Assembly: GCF_002925905.1 (NCBI RefSeq) | Contig: NZ_PRDB01000004.1 | Coordinates: forward strand, 124,001-188,000 | DNA: 64,000 bases | Direction: 5' to 3' | Source of the DNA: Klebsiella michiganensis | Lineage (GTDB): Bacteria; Pseudomonadota; Gammaproteobacteria; Enterobacterales; Enterobacteriaceae | Program-made: the position numbers and the translations under genes | Part shown: piece by piece, positions 8,575 to 30,993 of the stretch | Layout of the letters: the number at the start of each line of letters is the position of its first letter | How positions within the stretch are numbered: position 1 is the stretch's first letter | The notes under the pieces: model-generated | The model's database searches: none | What the model was told of the DNA's origin: nothing | Seen by the model: the letters and a program-made list of their open reading frames with translations, nothing else

Positions 8575-9993
8575 ATGGTAAACCTGGTTATTGTTTCTCA
8601 TAGCGCCCGTCTGGGCGAAGGTGTCGGAGAACTGGCCCGGCAGATGTTAATGAACGATGGCTGTAAGCTGGCGATCGCCGCCGGAATTGACGATCCCGCC
8701 AGTCCGATCGGCACCGATCCCATTAAGGTTATGGAAGCCATCGAGTCCGTCGCCGACGCCGATCATATCCTGGTGATGATGGATATCGGCAGCGCCCTGC
8801 TGAGCGCCGAAACCGCGCTGGATCTCCTCGATCCGGCCATTGCGGCGAAGGTTCGCCTGTGCGCGGCGCCGCTGGTGGAAGGGACTCTGGCGGCGACGGT
8901 GAGCGCCGCCGCCGGAGCCGGCATCGACAAGGTGATCGAAGACGCCATGAACGCGCTGGAGGCAAAGCGCGTACAGCTGGGGTTACCATCGCAACCGCAA
9001 CACGCTTCGCTGGCCGCCGCGCCGGTCGACGACCGCGACGCGCGCTCGGTTTCCGTGGTGATTCAAAACCACAACGGCCTGCACATTCGTCCGGCGTCAA
9101 AGCTGGTCGCCGCGCTGGCGGGATTCAATGCCGACCTGGTGCTGGAGAAAGGGGGTAAATGCGTCACGCCGGACAGCCTCAACCAAATCGCCCTGCTTCA
9201 GGTGCGCCGGAACGATACCTTAAGGCTGCTTGCCCGCGGCCCGGACGCCGACGCCGCGCTGGCGGCGTTCCAGGCGCTGGCGGCGGAGAACTTCGGCGAG
9301 CCAACCGAGGCGGCGCCCGCGCGTCGGCCCGCCAGCGCCGACCGCGTTGAGGGTAAGGTCGTGCTTTATCCCCAGCCGCAGGACAGGATCTCGCGGGAAA
9401 CGAGCGCCGCCATCGGCCAGCAGCAGCTGCGGCTGAAACGGGCCATCGACCGGACGCTGGAAGACCTTAGCGCGCTGACGACTCTGGCAGAGGCGACGTT
9501 TTCCGCCGACATCGCGGCGATCTTCTCCGGGCATCATACCCTGCTCGATGACCCTGATTTATACGCAGCGGCGTGCGACATCATACGCGACGAGCAGTGC
9601 AGCGCGGCGTGGGCCTGGCAACAGGTGCTGAGCGATTTAAGCCAACAATATCGCCATCTCGACGATGCTTACCTGCAGGCGCGCTATATTGATATTGAAG
9701 ATATTTTGCACCGCACGCTGCGTCACCTTAACGAGCGCGATGAAGCGCTGCCGCAGTTTAGCGCGCCTTCGATCCTCGTTGCCGACGATATCTTCCCTTC
9801 AACCGTCCTGCAGCTTAACGCAGAGCAGGTGAAGGGGATCTGCCTGCAGGCCGGCAGCGAGCTCTCTCACGGCGCCATTATCGCCCGCCAGGCGGGTATC
9901 GCGATGCTGTGCCAGCAGAGCGATGCCCTGACGCTGCAAGATGGCGAGAACGTCATCTTTGATATTCCCGGCAAACGCGTGATTCGCGGCTAA
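8575..9993 (+). CDS. dhaM: phosphocarrier subunit DhaM (EIIA-HPr-EI fusion)
   Basis: Relays phosphate from the general PTS to DhaL-ADP. The 472 residues match E. coli DhaM and carry three domains: a mannose-type EIIA (about 1-130, active His9 in IVSHSARLGEG), an HPr-like domain (about 155-240, His170 in NGLHIRPAS), and a truncated enzyme I N-terminal domain (about 265-472, His432 in GSELSHGAIIARQ). All three phosphorylatable histidines are intact, so it should be functional. An AAGGAAA ribosome site precedes the start, 10 bases after dhaL. Confidence 0.96.
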   Translation: MVNLVIVSHSARLGEGVGELARQMLMNDGCKLAIAAGIDDPASPIGTDPIKVMEAIESVADADHILVMMDIGSALLSAETALDLLDPAIAAKVRLCAAPLVEGTLAATVSAAAGAGIDKVIEDAMNALEAKRVQLGLPSQPQHASLAAAPVDDRDARSVSVVIQNHNGLHIRPASKLVAALAGFNADLVLEKGGKCVTPDSLNQIALLQVRRNDTLRLLARGPDADAALAAFQALAAENFGEPTEAAPARRPASADRVEGKVVLYPQPQDRISRETSAAIGQQQLRLKRAIDRTLEDLSALTTLAEATFSADIAAIFSGHHTLLDDPDLYAAACDIIRDEQCSAAWAWQQVLSDLSQQYRHLDDAYLQARYIDIEDILHRTLRHLNERDEALPQFSAPSILVADDIFPSTVLQLNAEQVKGICLQAGSELSHGAIIARQAGIAMLCQQSDALTLQDGENVIFDIPGKRVIRG

Positions 9994-10060
9994 CCTGCCC
10001 TAACCTTTCCGCCCCGGAGGCTGTCCCCTCCGGGAACTCGCTTAACTTTCAGGATCCGTT

Positions 10061-11710
10061 ATGTCTCAATTCTTTTTTAATCAGCGCGCCAACCTCGTCA
10101 ACGAAGTGATTGAAGGGACCATTATCGCCAGCCCGTGGAATAACCTGGCGCGGCTGGAGAGCGATCCCGCCATTCGCGTGGTGGTGCGTCGCGATCTCGA
10201 CAAAAACAACGTGGCGGTAATCTCCGGCGGCGGTTCCGGTCACGAACCGGCCCACGCGGGCTTTGTCGGTAAAGGCATGCTGACCGCCGCCGTCTGCGGC
10301 GATCTGTTTGCCTCGCCAAGCGTCGATGCGGTGCTGACCGCCATCCAGGCCGTGACCGGCGATGCCGGATGCCTGCTGATCGTCAAGAACTACACCGGCG
10401 ATCGTCTGAACTTCGGCCTCGCCGCGGAGAAAGCGCGCCGTATGGGCTATAACGTCGAAATGCTGATCGTCGGCGATGATATTTCGCTGCCGGATAACAA
10501 ACACCCGCGCGGCATTGCCGGGACGATTCTGGTGCATAAAGTGGCCGGCTACTTCGCCGAACGCGGCCACAATCTGGCAACCGTGCTGCGCGAGGCGCAG
10601 TATGCCGCCAGACACACCTTCAGCCTTGGCCTGGCCCTTTCCAGCTGTCATCTGCCGCAGGATGCGGAAACGACTCCGCGCCATCATCCGGATCAGGCCG
10701 AGCTGGGGATGGGGATCCACGGCGAACCGGGCGCTTCGGTTATCGCCACGCAGAACAGCGCGGAAATCGTTACGCTGATGGTAGAGAAGCTCAGCGCCGC
10801 CCTGCCGGAAACCGGCCGCCTGGCGGTGATGATCAATAATCTCGGCGGCGTGTCGATTGCCGAAATGGCGATTTTGACCCGCGAGCTGGCCAATACTCCG
10901 CTGCATCAGCGTATCGACTGGCTGATAGGCCCGGCGTCGCTGGTCACCGCGCTGGATATGAAAGGCTTCTCCCTCACTGCCATCGTGCTGGAAGAGAGCA
11001 TTGAGAAGGCGCTGCTTTCCGCGGTAGAAACCGCCGGCTGGCAGACGCCGGTACAGCCGCGCGCGGTCAGCGTGATGCCATCATCGCTGCGCAGTACGCG
11101 GGTGGAGTTTGCGCCCTCGGAGAACGGCGAAGTTGCGGGCTACGTGGAACGTGTGACCGGCACGCTGTCCGGGCTGGAAGCAGACCTTAACGCGCTGGAT
11201 GCGAAAGTCGGCGACGGCGATACCGGCTCCACCTTCGCCGCCGGCGCGCGCGACATCGCCGACTTACTTCAGCGTCGTCAGCTGCCGCTGGCTAACCTCG
11301 CCACGCTGTTTGCCCTGATTGGCGAGCGTCTGACGGTTGTGATGGGCGGCTCCAGCGGCGTGCTGATGTCGATTTTCTTTACCGCCGCCGGGCAGAAGCT
11401 GGAACAGGGGGCAAGCGTCGCCGAAGCATTAAACGCCGGTCTGGCGCAGATGAAGTTTTACGGCGGTGCGGATGAAGGCGACCGGACCATGATTGACGCC
11501 CTGCAGCCGGCGCTAACGGCGCTGCTGGCCGAACCGGATAACCTGCAGGCGGCTTTCGCCGCGGCACAGGCGGGCGCGGATCGTACGCTTCACGCCAGCA
11601 AAGCGGGCGCCGGGCGCGCATCGTATCTGAACAGCGATAGCCTGCGCGGCAATATGGACCCCGGCGCCCACGCGGTGGCCATGGTATTTAAAGCGCTGGC
11701 GCAGAAATAG
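10061..11710 (+). CDS. single-chain ATP-dependent dihydroxyacetone kinase
   Basis: A fused DhaK-DhaL enzyme of 549 residues, as in Citrobacter freundii and K. pneumoniae DHA kinase. It uses ATP directly and needs no PTS. The DhaK part (1 to about 330) has GGGSGHEPAHAGF and GIHGEPG with the hemiaminal histidine. The DhaL part (about 355-549) has DAKVGDGDTG, GGSSGVL and the NMDPGAHA end. An AGGATCC ribosome site precedes the ATG, 67 bases after dhaM on the same strand. The cell therefore holds two unrelated phosphoryl-donor routes for the same substrate in one block. No glycerol dehydratase or 1,3-propanediol genes (dhaB, dhaT) are in the window. Confidence 0.94.
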   Translation: MSQFFFNQRANLVNEVIEGTIIASPWNNLARLESDPAIRVVVRRDLDKNNVAVISGGGSGHEPAHAGFVGKGMLTAAVCGDLFASPSVDAVLTAIQAVTGDAGCLLIVKNYTGDRLNFGLAAEKARRMGYNVEMLIVGDDISLPDNKHPRGIAGTILVHKVAGYFAERGHNLATVLREAQYAARHTFSLGLALSSCHLPQDAETTPRHHPDQAELGMGIHGEPGASVIATQNSAEIVTLMVEKLSAALPETGRLAVMINNLGGVSIAEMAILTRELANTPLHQRIDWLIGPASLVTALDMKGFSLTAIVLEESIEKALLSAVETAGWQTPVQPRAVSVMPSSLRSTRVEFAPSENGEVAGYVERVTGTLSGLEADLNALDAKVGDGDTGSTFAAGARDIADLLQRRQLPLANLATLFALIGERLTVVMGGSSGVLMSIFFTAAGQKLEQGASVAEALNAGLAQMKFYGGADEGDRTMIDALQPALTALLAEPDNLQAAFAAAQAGADRTLHASKAGAGRASYLNSDSLRGNMDPGAHAVAMVFKALAQK

Positions 11711-12280
11711 TCTCCCCTGCTCGCGCTGCGCTTAGCAGGGCTACGGGTTCGCAGCCGTCTGCGGGCCGGTAGCCCGGACAGATGCGTAAGAATCGCCTCC
11801 GGGAAAATCAGCCACTCTGCGCGCTGCTCCCGGGGGCGGCGCTTAACGCGCCTTGCCCGGGCTACGGGTTCACCGCCATCTGCCAAACGGTAGCCCGGAC
11901 AGGTGCGCAGCATCGCCTCCGGGAAAATCGGCCACTCTGCGCTCTGCTCCCGGGGGCGGCGCTTAATGCGCCTTGCCCGGGCTACGGGTTACCCCCGTCT
12001 GCGGGCCGGTCACCCGGACAGATGCGCAGCATCGCCTCCGGGAAATTCAGCCACTCTGCGCTCTGCTCCCGGGGGCGGCGCTTAACGCGCCTTGCCCGGG
12101 CTACGGGTTCACCCCCGTCTGCGGGCCGGTCGCCCGGACAGATGCGCAGCATCGCCTCCGGGAAATTCTGCCACTCTGCGCTCTGCTCCCGGGGGCGGCG
12201 CTTAACGCGCCTTGCCCGGGCTACGGGTTCACCCCCGTCTGCAAGCCGGTCGCCCGGGTAAGGCGCCAGCCGCAACCCGG
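11711..12280. repeat. tandem array of 120-bp BIME-like units
   Basis: Four full units and a partial one repeat at about 120 bases (the TAGCCCGGACA-type motif falls at 11770, 11891, 12010, 12130 and 12250). Each unit has two dyad elements: CCCGGACAG...CATCGCCTCCGGG and CCCGGGGGCGGCGCTTAA...GCCTTGCCCGGGCTACGGG. Open frames here are by-products of the repeat. It lies between the convergent DHA kinase and yqjH. The same unit recurs at 17077-17430. Confidence 0.9.
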
Positions 12281-12293
12281 GGTTTCTCCGCGC

Positions 12294-13067
12294 TTATTTG
12301 CTGTGCCAGTAGGCCTGCGAACGCACCAGCTGCGGATCAATCCCCGGGCCTTCAAAGCGCGCCAGCAGCGATTTCACCACCGCGCCTTCCCCGGTCAGCC
12401 AGATAAAATAGTCCTCAGCCGGCACCGCTATTCGCGCCAGGCGCTCGGCCACGGCAGAGGAGTGATGTCCCACCACCCACTCGATATGAAAACCATCGAG
12501 ATCGGCCAGGTAATCTTGATAAGACTCATCGCCAATGGTGACGAGCGCCGTGACCTGCGGGCGCGTCGGAAGCTGCTGCAATCCCAGCAGACGGCGGCGC
12601 AGCGCGGGCATGCCTGACTCATCGGTCACATACAGCTGCCAGGCGTAATCTTCCGGCACCACCAGCGAACCGCGCGGCCCGCCGACCACCAGCTTATCGC
12701 CCGTTTTCGCCGCCAGCGCCCAGCTGCTGGCAATACCGCCATCGTGAATAAAAAAGTCGTACGCCAGCTCATGACGCCCGGCGTCGTACAGCGGCGTATA
12801 GTCGCGGGTCGCCGGACGCACGCCATCGCCCCAGTTAATGCCTTCATCCGTCACCTCCGGTGGCGTGAACGCAGCGCCCGCGGCCGGGAAAAAGAGCTTG
12901 GTGTGGTCGTCAAAACCCTGGGAAACAAAGCCTTCCAGCGCCTCTCCGCCCAGCACGACACGCTGGAATGCGCTGCCGATACGCTCGACGCGCAATACGG
13001 TTAACTCACGGAAGCGCAGTTCATTACGTACGCGCTGCGGGTATTTGGGGTGCCTGGTCGTTGTCAT
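12294..13067 (-). CDS. yqjH: NADPH-dependent ferric-chelate reductase
   Basis: Siderophore-interacting protein family (also called NfeF) that reduces ferric chelates in the cytoplasm to release iron. The 257 residues hold an FAD-binding barrel (about 15-130, with RDYTPLY for FAD and the DFFIHDGG segment) and a C-terminal NAD(P)-binding domain. It ends in RSQAYWHSK, typical of YqjH. It is divergent from its known repressor yqjI, with YqjI-type and Fur-type sites between them, which matches control by iron and nickel. Confidence 0.95.
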   Translation of the reverse strand: MTTTRHPKYPQRVRNELRFRELTVLRVERIGSAFQRVVLGGEALEGFVSQGFDDHTKLFFPAAGAAFTPPEVTDEGINWGDGVRPATRDYTPLYDAGRHELAYDFFIHDGGIASSWALAAKTGDKLVVGGPRGSLVVPEDYAWQLYVTDESGMPALRRRLLGLQQLPTRPQVTALVTIGDESYQDYLADLDGFHIEWVVGHHSSAVAERLARIAVPAEDYFIWLTGEGAVVKSLLARFEGPGIDPQLVRSQAYWHSK

Positions 13068-13091
13068 CTTTCATCGCCTTCGTGAACGGAA

Positions 13092-13103
13092 TAGATATAT
13101 CTA
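13092..13103. promoter_or_regulatory. candidate YqjI operator at yqjH
   Basis: A perfect 12-bp palindrome TAGATATATCTA lies 25 bases before the yqjH start and matches the TAGATATA elements in front of yqjI. E. coli YqjI is known to bind inverted TATATC-type repeats at both promoters. Confidence 0.7.
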
Positions 13104-13110
13104 AAAATCT

Positions 13111-13133
13111 TGCAAATGATAATGATTGCCATT
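13111..13133. promoter_or_regulatory. candidate Fur box at yqjH
   Basis: TGCAAATGATAATGATTGCC is a close match to the 19-bp Fur consensus built from GATAAT units. It lies next to the YqjI palindrome, fitting dual iron and nickel control of yqjH. Confidence 0.7.
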
Positions 13134-13262
13134 AAAAAAGAATGCAAGCGTTTTTTGATATAGTCATAGAAAAACGCCACAAAAGCCAAAATCAAAAATT
13201 AAAACGTTAAATATCAATTAAATAAAAAATACATTCACTACTTTGTTGCTACTTTATTATTT

Positions 13263-13285
13263 TTAGATATAAATTAGATATATCA
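13263..13285. promoter_or_regulatory. candidate YqjI autoregulatory operator
   Basis: Two TTAGATATA direct copies 12 bases apart (13263 and 13275) end in TATCA just before the AGGAG ribosome site of yqjI, a position suited to repression of its own gene. Confidence 0.65.
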
Positions 13286-13305
13286 AATAATCACAGGAGA
13301 AAAAC

Positions 13306-13860
13306 ATGAGACACCATCACGAAGAAGGCCGTGGCCCACGCGGACGCCACGGGGAACATAGCGAACACGGCGAGCACGGTCGCAGAGGCGGCGGACGCCG
13401 GCAGCGCTTCTTTGGTCACGGCGAGCTGCGCCTGGTGATTCTGGACATCCTCACCCGCAATGCCAGCCACGGTTACGAACTGATTAAAGAGATCGAAACC
13501 CTGACCCAGGGCAACTACAGCCCGAGCCCCGGCGTCATCTACCCGACGCTCGATTTACTTCAGGATCAGGGATTAATCAGCGTGGCTGACGAAAACGGCC
13601 GCAAAAAAATCGCCATTACCGCCGAAGGCAGTCAGCTGCACGCGGAGAACCTGGAGCAGTTGGAGCATATTCAGACCAGGCTGCAGGCGCGCATGGTGGG
13701 CTGTGAACTGCGTAAAAATCCGCAGATGAAGCGCGCGCTGGAGAATTTTAAGGCGGTACTGGATTTAAGGGTTAACCAGCAGGAAATAACCGAAGCTCAG
13801 CTAAAGCAGATCGTCGGCGTCATTGACCGCGCGGCAATGGAAATCTCCCAGCTCGACTAG
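13306..13860 (+). CDS. yqjI: nickel-responsive PadR-family repressor YqjI
   Basis: Represses yqjH and itself and is relieved by nickel. The 184 residues begin with a His-rich metal-binding tail (residues 3-30, many His, Gly and Arg), followed by a PadR winged-helix domain (about 36-115, with ILTRNASHGYELIKEIE and SPGVIYPTLDLLQDQG) and a helical dimerisation end. An AGGAG site precedes the ATG. The hairpin CCGCCGCG-AAGCA-CGCGGCGG at 13890-13910 follows the gene but lacks a T tract. In E. coli the next gene is aer, which is absent here. Confidence 0.95.
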   Translation: MRHHHEEGRGPRGRHGEHSEHGEHGRRGGGRRQRFFGHGELRLVILDILTRNASHGYELIKEIETLTQGNYSPSPGVIYPTLDLLQDQGLISVADENGRKKIAITAEGSQLHAENLEQLEHIQTRLQARMVGCELRKNPQMKRALENFKAVLDLRVNQQEITEAQLKQIVGVIDRAAMEISQLD

Positions 13861-14038
13861 CCCTCTGCCCCATCGCCGGGCAGCCTGCACCGCCGCGAAG
13901 CACGCGGCGGGACCCCTTCTGCGCATGGTTTCACGCCTTCAGGAGTAAAACATGCCAATAATTTCGCGATAAGATTAAATTTTGCTCAACCGCAATTTCA
14001 CGTTGCGTTTATCCCGATTTTCCTGGCCCGCGCCGAAG

Positions 14039-15480
<1,442 letters not shown>

Positions 15481-15487
15481 TGACCTG

Positions 15488-15510
15488 CCCTCTCCCTCAC
15501 AGGGAGAGGG
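15488..15510. repeat. GC-rich hairpin between patA and ygjH
   Basis: CCCTCTCCCT-CAC-AGGGAGAGGG is a perfect 10-bp stem with no T tract, between two convergent genes. Similar hairpins occur at 27777-27799 and 36399-36419. It probably protects or ends both transcripts. Confidence 0.7.
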
Positions 15511-15517
15511 CATTGCG

Positions 15518-17053
<1,536 letters not shown>

Positions 17054-17076
17054 TCCCGTTTCTGACGCTAAATCCT

Positions 17077-17430
17077 CTGCGCCCGGCCCCCGGGGGCGGC
17101 GCTTATCGCGCCTTGCCCGGGCTACGGGTTCACCGCCGTCTGCCAAACGGTAGCCCGGACAGATGCGCCAGCATCGCCTCCGGGAAACTCCACCTCTCTG
17201 CGCTCTGCTCCCGGGGCGGCGCTTGACGCGCCTTGCCCGGGCTACGGGTTCACCGCCGTCTGCCAAACGGTAGCCCGGACAGATGCGCAGCATCGCCTCC
17301 GGGAAATTCCCCCTCTCTGCGCCCGGCTCCCGGGGGCGGCGCTTACCGCGCCTTGCCCGGGCTACGGGTTCACCGCCGCCTGCCAAACGGTAGCCCGGAC
17401 AGATGCGCAGCATCGCCTCCGGGAATGTCC
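17077..17430. repeat. second array of 120-bp BIME-like units
   Basis: Three units spaced at exactly 120 bases (TAGCCCGGAC at 17151, 17271 and 17391) are of the same family and orientation as the array at 11711-12280. It lies between the ebgR stop and the ebgA promoter, where it could separate repressor and structural gene messages. Confidence 0.9.
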
Positions 17431-17472
17431 CCTTCCCGACGCTAACCGCAGGCGTCCGGTAACGCTCATTTT

Positions 17473-17530
17473 GTGATCGAGTTAAAGTAAATCGCTCCCG
17501 GTGATTTTATTTAGTAAAAATTTTACTAAA
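17473..17530 (+). promoter_or_regulatory. ebgA control region with EbgR operator
   Basis: GTGATCGAGTTAAAG (17473-17487) is followed 22 bases later by a perfect 21-bp palindrome TTTAGTAAAA-A-TTTTACTAAA (17510-17530), 37 bases before ebgA. The same two blocks at the same spacing precede ygjI. The palindrome is the likely EbgR operator; TGTGATCGAG may be half of a CRP site. Confidence 0.75.
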
Positions 17531-17549
17531 ATAACCTCCATCCGTTTAG

Positions 17550-21106
<3,557 letters not shown>

Positions 21107-21184
21107 GCCCGCGTGAAGCAAGATGAGGCCAGCGGATCGACTAGCTGGCCTTCCCGGCCCTAACCCTCAATGCGGGCCAGATAA

Positions 21185-24295
<3,111 letters not shown>

Positions 24296-24317
24296 GCCAT
24301 TTTCCCTAAAATAATAA

Positions 24318-27766
<3,449 letters not shown>

Positions 27767-27776
27767 CTACGATGTC

Positions 27777-27799
27777 CCCTCACCCCGCCGGGGTGAGGG
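27777..27799. terminator. bidirectional hairpin between ygjK and lsrG
   Basis: CCCTCACCCC-GCC-GGGGTGAGGG is a perfect 10-bp stem placed between two convergent operons, with no T tract on either side. It resembles the hairpins at 15488 and 36399. Confidence 0.6.
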
Positions 27800-27805
27800 C
27801 TCGTC

Positions 27806-28102
27806 TTACACCTCCGGCAGCAGGCCGATAAAGCTGCGCTTCTGCCGCGGCTGCGACATCAGCGCCTCCAGCTTCGCCACGCAGGCCAGATAGTGCGGGG
27901 TTTTCTTGTGCGCCAGCACCGCGTCATCGTCGATATAGGCTTCATAGATAAAAAAGCGCGTCTTCACCTCCGGGTCCTGCAGGACGTCAAAGCGCAGATT
28001 GCCCGGCTCCTGCAGCGCCCCTTCGTGGTTGGCGCGGAATACCTCAAGAAACTCGTCGACCCGTTCCGGTTTGATATTGATTTCTACCAGCGTTACGTTC
28101 AT
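27806..28102 (-). CDS. lsrG: autoinducer-2 phosphate isomerase LsrG
   Basis: Converts phospho-AI-2 (P-DPD) to 3-hydroxy-2,4-pentanedione 5-phosphate, lowering the internal signal. The 98 residues form an ABM ferredoxin-like domain ([20 protein letters not shown], then [11 protein letters not shown] and RFFIYEAY). Its ATG overlaps the lsrF stop by 4 bases, showing coupling. It is the last gene of lsrACDBFG. Confidence 0.95.
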   Translation of the reverse strand: MNVTLVEINIKPERVDEFLEVFRANHEGALQEPGNLRFDVLQDPEVKTRFFIYEAYIDDDAVLAHKKTPHYLACVAKLEALMSQPRQKRSFIGLLPEV

Positions 28103-28986
28103 TGCAGCTCTCCCTGTTTTTCCTCCTGCCAGAATTGATACGCCTCGCGGGCGCTCAGGTTCTCATGCACCACTTTTTTCACCGCCTTCAGCATCGCGCG
28201 CGGCGCGCTGGACTGGAAGATATTCCGCCCCATATCCACGCCGGAAGCCCCCTGGTCGATCGCCCGCCAGCACATCTCCAGCGCCTCCTGCTCCGGCAGC
28301 TTTTTGCCCCCGGCGATGACGATCGGCACCGGGCAGCTGGCGGTGACTTTCTCAAAGCCTTCCTCAACAAAGTAGGTTTTCACGAACTGCGCCCCCATTT
28401 CGGCGGCAATGCGGCTGGCCAGCGAGAAGTAGCGGGCATCGCGGGTCATCTCTTTGCCCACGCCGGTTACCGCCAGCACCGGCATACCGTAGCGGTTGCC
28501 GGCGTCCACCAGCTTGATAATGTTGTTGATCGACTGATGCTCATGCTCGCTGCCGATATAGACCTGCGCCGCCACCGCGCAGACGTTCAGGCGCAGCGCG
28601 TCCTCCATCGCCACCGCCACGCACTCGTTGGAAAGTTCGCTGAGGATCGAGTTGCCGCCGGAAGCGCGCAGCACCACCGGTTTGTTGGTCGCCGCCGGCA
28701 CCTGACTGCGCAGCACGCCGCGGGTGCACATCAGCACGTCGGTCTCTTCGAACAACGGCGCAATAGAGAGATCGATACGCTCCAGCCCGGTGGTCGGCCC
28801 CTGAAAATAGCCGTGGTCGAACGCCAGCATCACCGTACGGTTGCTCTGCGGGTTGAAGATACGCGCCAGCCGCGACTGCATCCCCCACTCCAGCGACCCG
28901 CAGCCCTTCAGCGTATAGAGCGTATTCTGCTGCGGACGGTCTAAGCCGAAGTTTTTTCCCTCTTTGATATCGTCTAAATCAGCCAT
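28099..28986 (-). CDS. lsrF: 3-hydroxy-2,4-pentanedione 5-phosphate thiolase LsrF
   Basis: Class I aldolase-like enzyme that transfers an acetyl group from the LsrG product to CoA, completing AI-2 breakdown. The start at 28986 ([10 protein letters not shown]) follows GGAGAATGAG; the upstream ATG at 28998 has no ribosome site, overlaps the lsrB stop and is rejected. This gives 295 residues. Barrel segments include [20 protein letters not shown], cited as the first strands, [12 protein letters not shown] with the likely Schiff-base lysine, and [13 protein letters not shown]. Confidence 0.95.
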   Translation of the reverse strand: MADLDDIKEGKNFGLDRPQQNTLYTLKGCGSLEWGMQSRLARIFNPQSNRTVMLAFDHGYFQGPTTGLERIDLSIAPLFEETDVLMCTRGVLRSQVPAATNKPVVLRASGGNSILSELSNECVAVAMEDALRLNVCAVAAQVYIGSEHEHQSINNIIKLVDAGNRYGMPVLAVTGVGKEMTRDARYFSLASRIAAEMGAQFVKTYFVEEGFEKVTASCPVPIVIAGGKKLPEQEALEMCWRAIDQGASGVDMGRNIFQSSAPRAMLKAVKKVVHENLSAREAYQFWQEEKQGELQ

Positions 28987-28997
28987 CTCATTCTCCA

Positions 28998-29999
28998 TCA
29001 GAAATCGTAGTTATTGATATTCTCTTTGGTGAACACCACCCGCTCCGGCAGCAGCACGATGCCGTTGCCTTTCGCTTCATACTGATAGCCCTGTACGCTG
29101 TTGGGCTCGACTTTCAGGACGCCGAGATCTTTCACATCAACGCTGTCGCCGACGTTAAGATCGCCCTTTTTCAGCAGACGATCGGCGACGTTAACCGCGA
29201 TCTTGCCCTGCTGCACCACGTCCCACAGGCCGAAGGCTTTTACCGTGCCGCGCTCCACGTAGGGGCGCATCACGTTCGGGGTACTAAAGCCGACAATCGC
29301 CACGCCCTGGCGCTTGAGGTTCTCTGCCGCCTGGGCGGCCGCCGGAAGCGCGTTGGCGTCCGGGGCGATAATGGCGTCGAGATCCGGGTACGCTTTTAAG
29401 ATCCCCTCGGCGGTTTGCAGCGATTTAGTGGCGTCGTTATAGCCAAACTGCGTGGTCACCACTTCCCACTGCGGATGCGCTTTTTCGATTTTGGCCTTCG
29501 CCTCTTTTACCCACTGGTTCTGGTCGGTCACCGTCGGGCTGGAGTAGAAAAACGCCACTTTGGCGCCAGGCTTCGTCACCTGCTTTTCCGCCATCTCCAC
29601 CAGCAGGCCGCCGAGCTGCTGCGGCGTCCCCTGGTTGATATAGATGCTGCGGCACTCTGGTTTGGTATCGGAGTCCCAGGTCAGGACCTTCACCCCGCGC
29701 TGCATCGCCCGCTTCAGCGCCGGGCACAGCCCGTCCGGCGATACGGCGGAGACGATAATCGCGTTGTAGCCCTGGTTGACGAAGTTGTTGATCAGCTGCA
29801 CCTGGCCGGAGACGCTCGGTTCGGTCGGGCCGTCGTAGGTGACGTCCACGCCGAGCGCTTTGCCCGCCTCTTTCGCGCCGTTACCGCCGCTGGTAAAGAA
29901 GCCGACGCCAACCAGCTTAGGAATAAAGGCGATACGGTCCGCCGCCTGGGCCGATGCCATACCCAGCGCCATCGCCAGCACGATCAGTTTTGTTTTCAT
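28998..29999 (-). CDS. lsrB: autoinducer-2 periplasmic binding protein LsrB
   Basis: Captures AI-2 (the R-THMF form) and delivers it to the LsrCD channel. The 333 residues start with a signal peptide cleaved near [11 protein letters not shown]. The type I periplasmic-binding fold follows, with [16 protein letters not shown] and the ligand-contact segments [13 protein letters not shown] and [19 protein letters not shown] site spans the lsrD stop, one base before the ATG. Confidence 0.95.
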   Translation of the reverse strand: MKTKLIVLAMALGMASAQAADRIAFIPKLVGVGFFTSGGNGAKEAGKALGVDVTYDGPTEPSVSGQVQLINNFVNQGYNAIIVSAVSPDGLCPALKRAMQRGVKVLTWDSDTKPECRSIYINQGTPQQLGGLLVEMAEKQVTKPGAKVAFFYSSPTVTDQNQWVKEAKAKIEKAHPQWEVVTTQFGYNDATKSLQTAEGILKAYPDLDAIIAPDANALPAAAQAAENLKRQGVAIVGFSTPNVMRPYVERGTVKAFGLWDVVQQGKIAVNVADRLLKKGDLNVGDSVDVKDLGVLKVEPNSVQGYQYEAKGNGIVLLPERVVFTKENINNYDF

Positions 30000-30000
30000 T

Positions 30001-30993
30001 TTATGCTCCGATTGTTTTACGCGAGAAAAGACGCCGCCAGCTCATCCGCACCCATTCACGGTGCAGGCTCAGCGAACGCCCCATCACCACCACAACCAAC
30101 AGCGCCCCTGACAGCGCGCTCGACACCTGGTTGGGGATGCCGACCATTTGCAAACCTTGTTGTAAATAGCCCACCAGCAGCGCGGCCAGCGCCGTGCCGA
30201 CGATCGAGCCGGAACCGCCGTAGATATTGGCCCCGCCGAGCACCGCGGCGGTCAGCGCCGGCATCAGCAGGTCGCGGCCTAAGTCCGAGCGCGCCGAGCC
30301 GAAATAGGAGACCATCACCAGCGCCGCTACCGCCGACGCCACGCCCACCAGGCCATACAGCGCGTAGGGCATCCCGTTAACGGAAAGCGCGGCGTAGCGC
30401 GCGGCGCGCGTGTTCTGACCGAGCAGAAAAAGGTGACGCCCAAAGCGCCCGCGGTGGGCCAGCAGCCAGAAGAAAAAGGTGATAACGGCGAACAGCACCA
30501 GCGGTATCGGCAGGCCGAACAGGGTCAGGTTGGCGAAGGCGGTAAAGCTATCCGGGAATCCGCCGATGCCTTCGTAGCCGGTTGCCCCGGCCATGCCAGA
30601 AAGCAGCAGCGCGCCGCCGCCGTAGAGGTAAAGGGTGCCGAGCGTAATCACCAGCGGGCTAATGCCGGTGTAATGAATCAGCGCCGCGTTCAGCAACCCG
30701 CACAGCAGGCCGAGCAGCAGCGTCAGGGGGATCGCGAGGCTCATGGGCCAGCCCGCCTGCATCATCACCCCCAGCGCGATGGCGCACAGGCCGATGGTGG
30801 AACCGAGCGAAATATCAATCCCGCCGCTGATAATTACCAGCGTCAGCGGCAGCGCCACGATGCCAATGCAGATAAAGTCGCTGGTGCTGAACAGCAGCAT
30901 ATTGAGATCCAGCATGCGCGGATTCAGGGCGCCAAACAGCAGGATCTCCAGCACCAGTAGCGCCAGCAGCGCGCTTTCCCAGTTGAGCTTCAT
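30001..30993 (-). CDS. lsrD: autoinducer-2 ABC transporter permease LsrD
   Basis: One of two inner-membrane permeases of the AI-2 importer. The 330 residues have about 8-10 hydrophobic segments and the branched-chain/ribose-type permease motif ([20 protein letters not shown], and [19 protein letters not shown] near the C terminus, which meets the LsrA ATPase). Its ATG directly follows the lsrC stop (TAAATG), with GAGG just upstream. Confidence 0.95.
   Translation of the reverse strand: MKLNWESALLALLVLEILLFGALNPRMLDLNMLLFSTSDFICIGIVALPLTLVIISGGIDISLGSTIGLCAIALGVMMQAGWPMSLAIPLTLLLGLLCGLLNAALIHYTGISPLVITLGTLYLYGGGALLLSGMAGATGYEGIGGFPDSFTAFANLTLFGLPIPLVLFAVITFFFWLLAHRGRFGRHLFLLGQNTRAARYAALSVNGMPYALYGLVGVASAVAALVMVSYFGSARSDLGRDLLMPALTAAVLGGANIYGGSGSIVGTALAALLVGYLQQGLQMVGIPNQVSSALSGALLVVVVMGRSLSLHREWVRMSWRRLFSRKTIGA

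Noticed and set aside
11711-12280. CRISPR array
   Set aside because: The whole 120-base unit is repeated with no short repeat and unique spacer pattern, and no cas genes are near.
11782-12617. Long open frames (159 and 214 codons) across the repeat array
   Set aside because: They arise from tandem 120-bp GC-rich units and repeat their own peptide; no ribosome sites.
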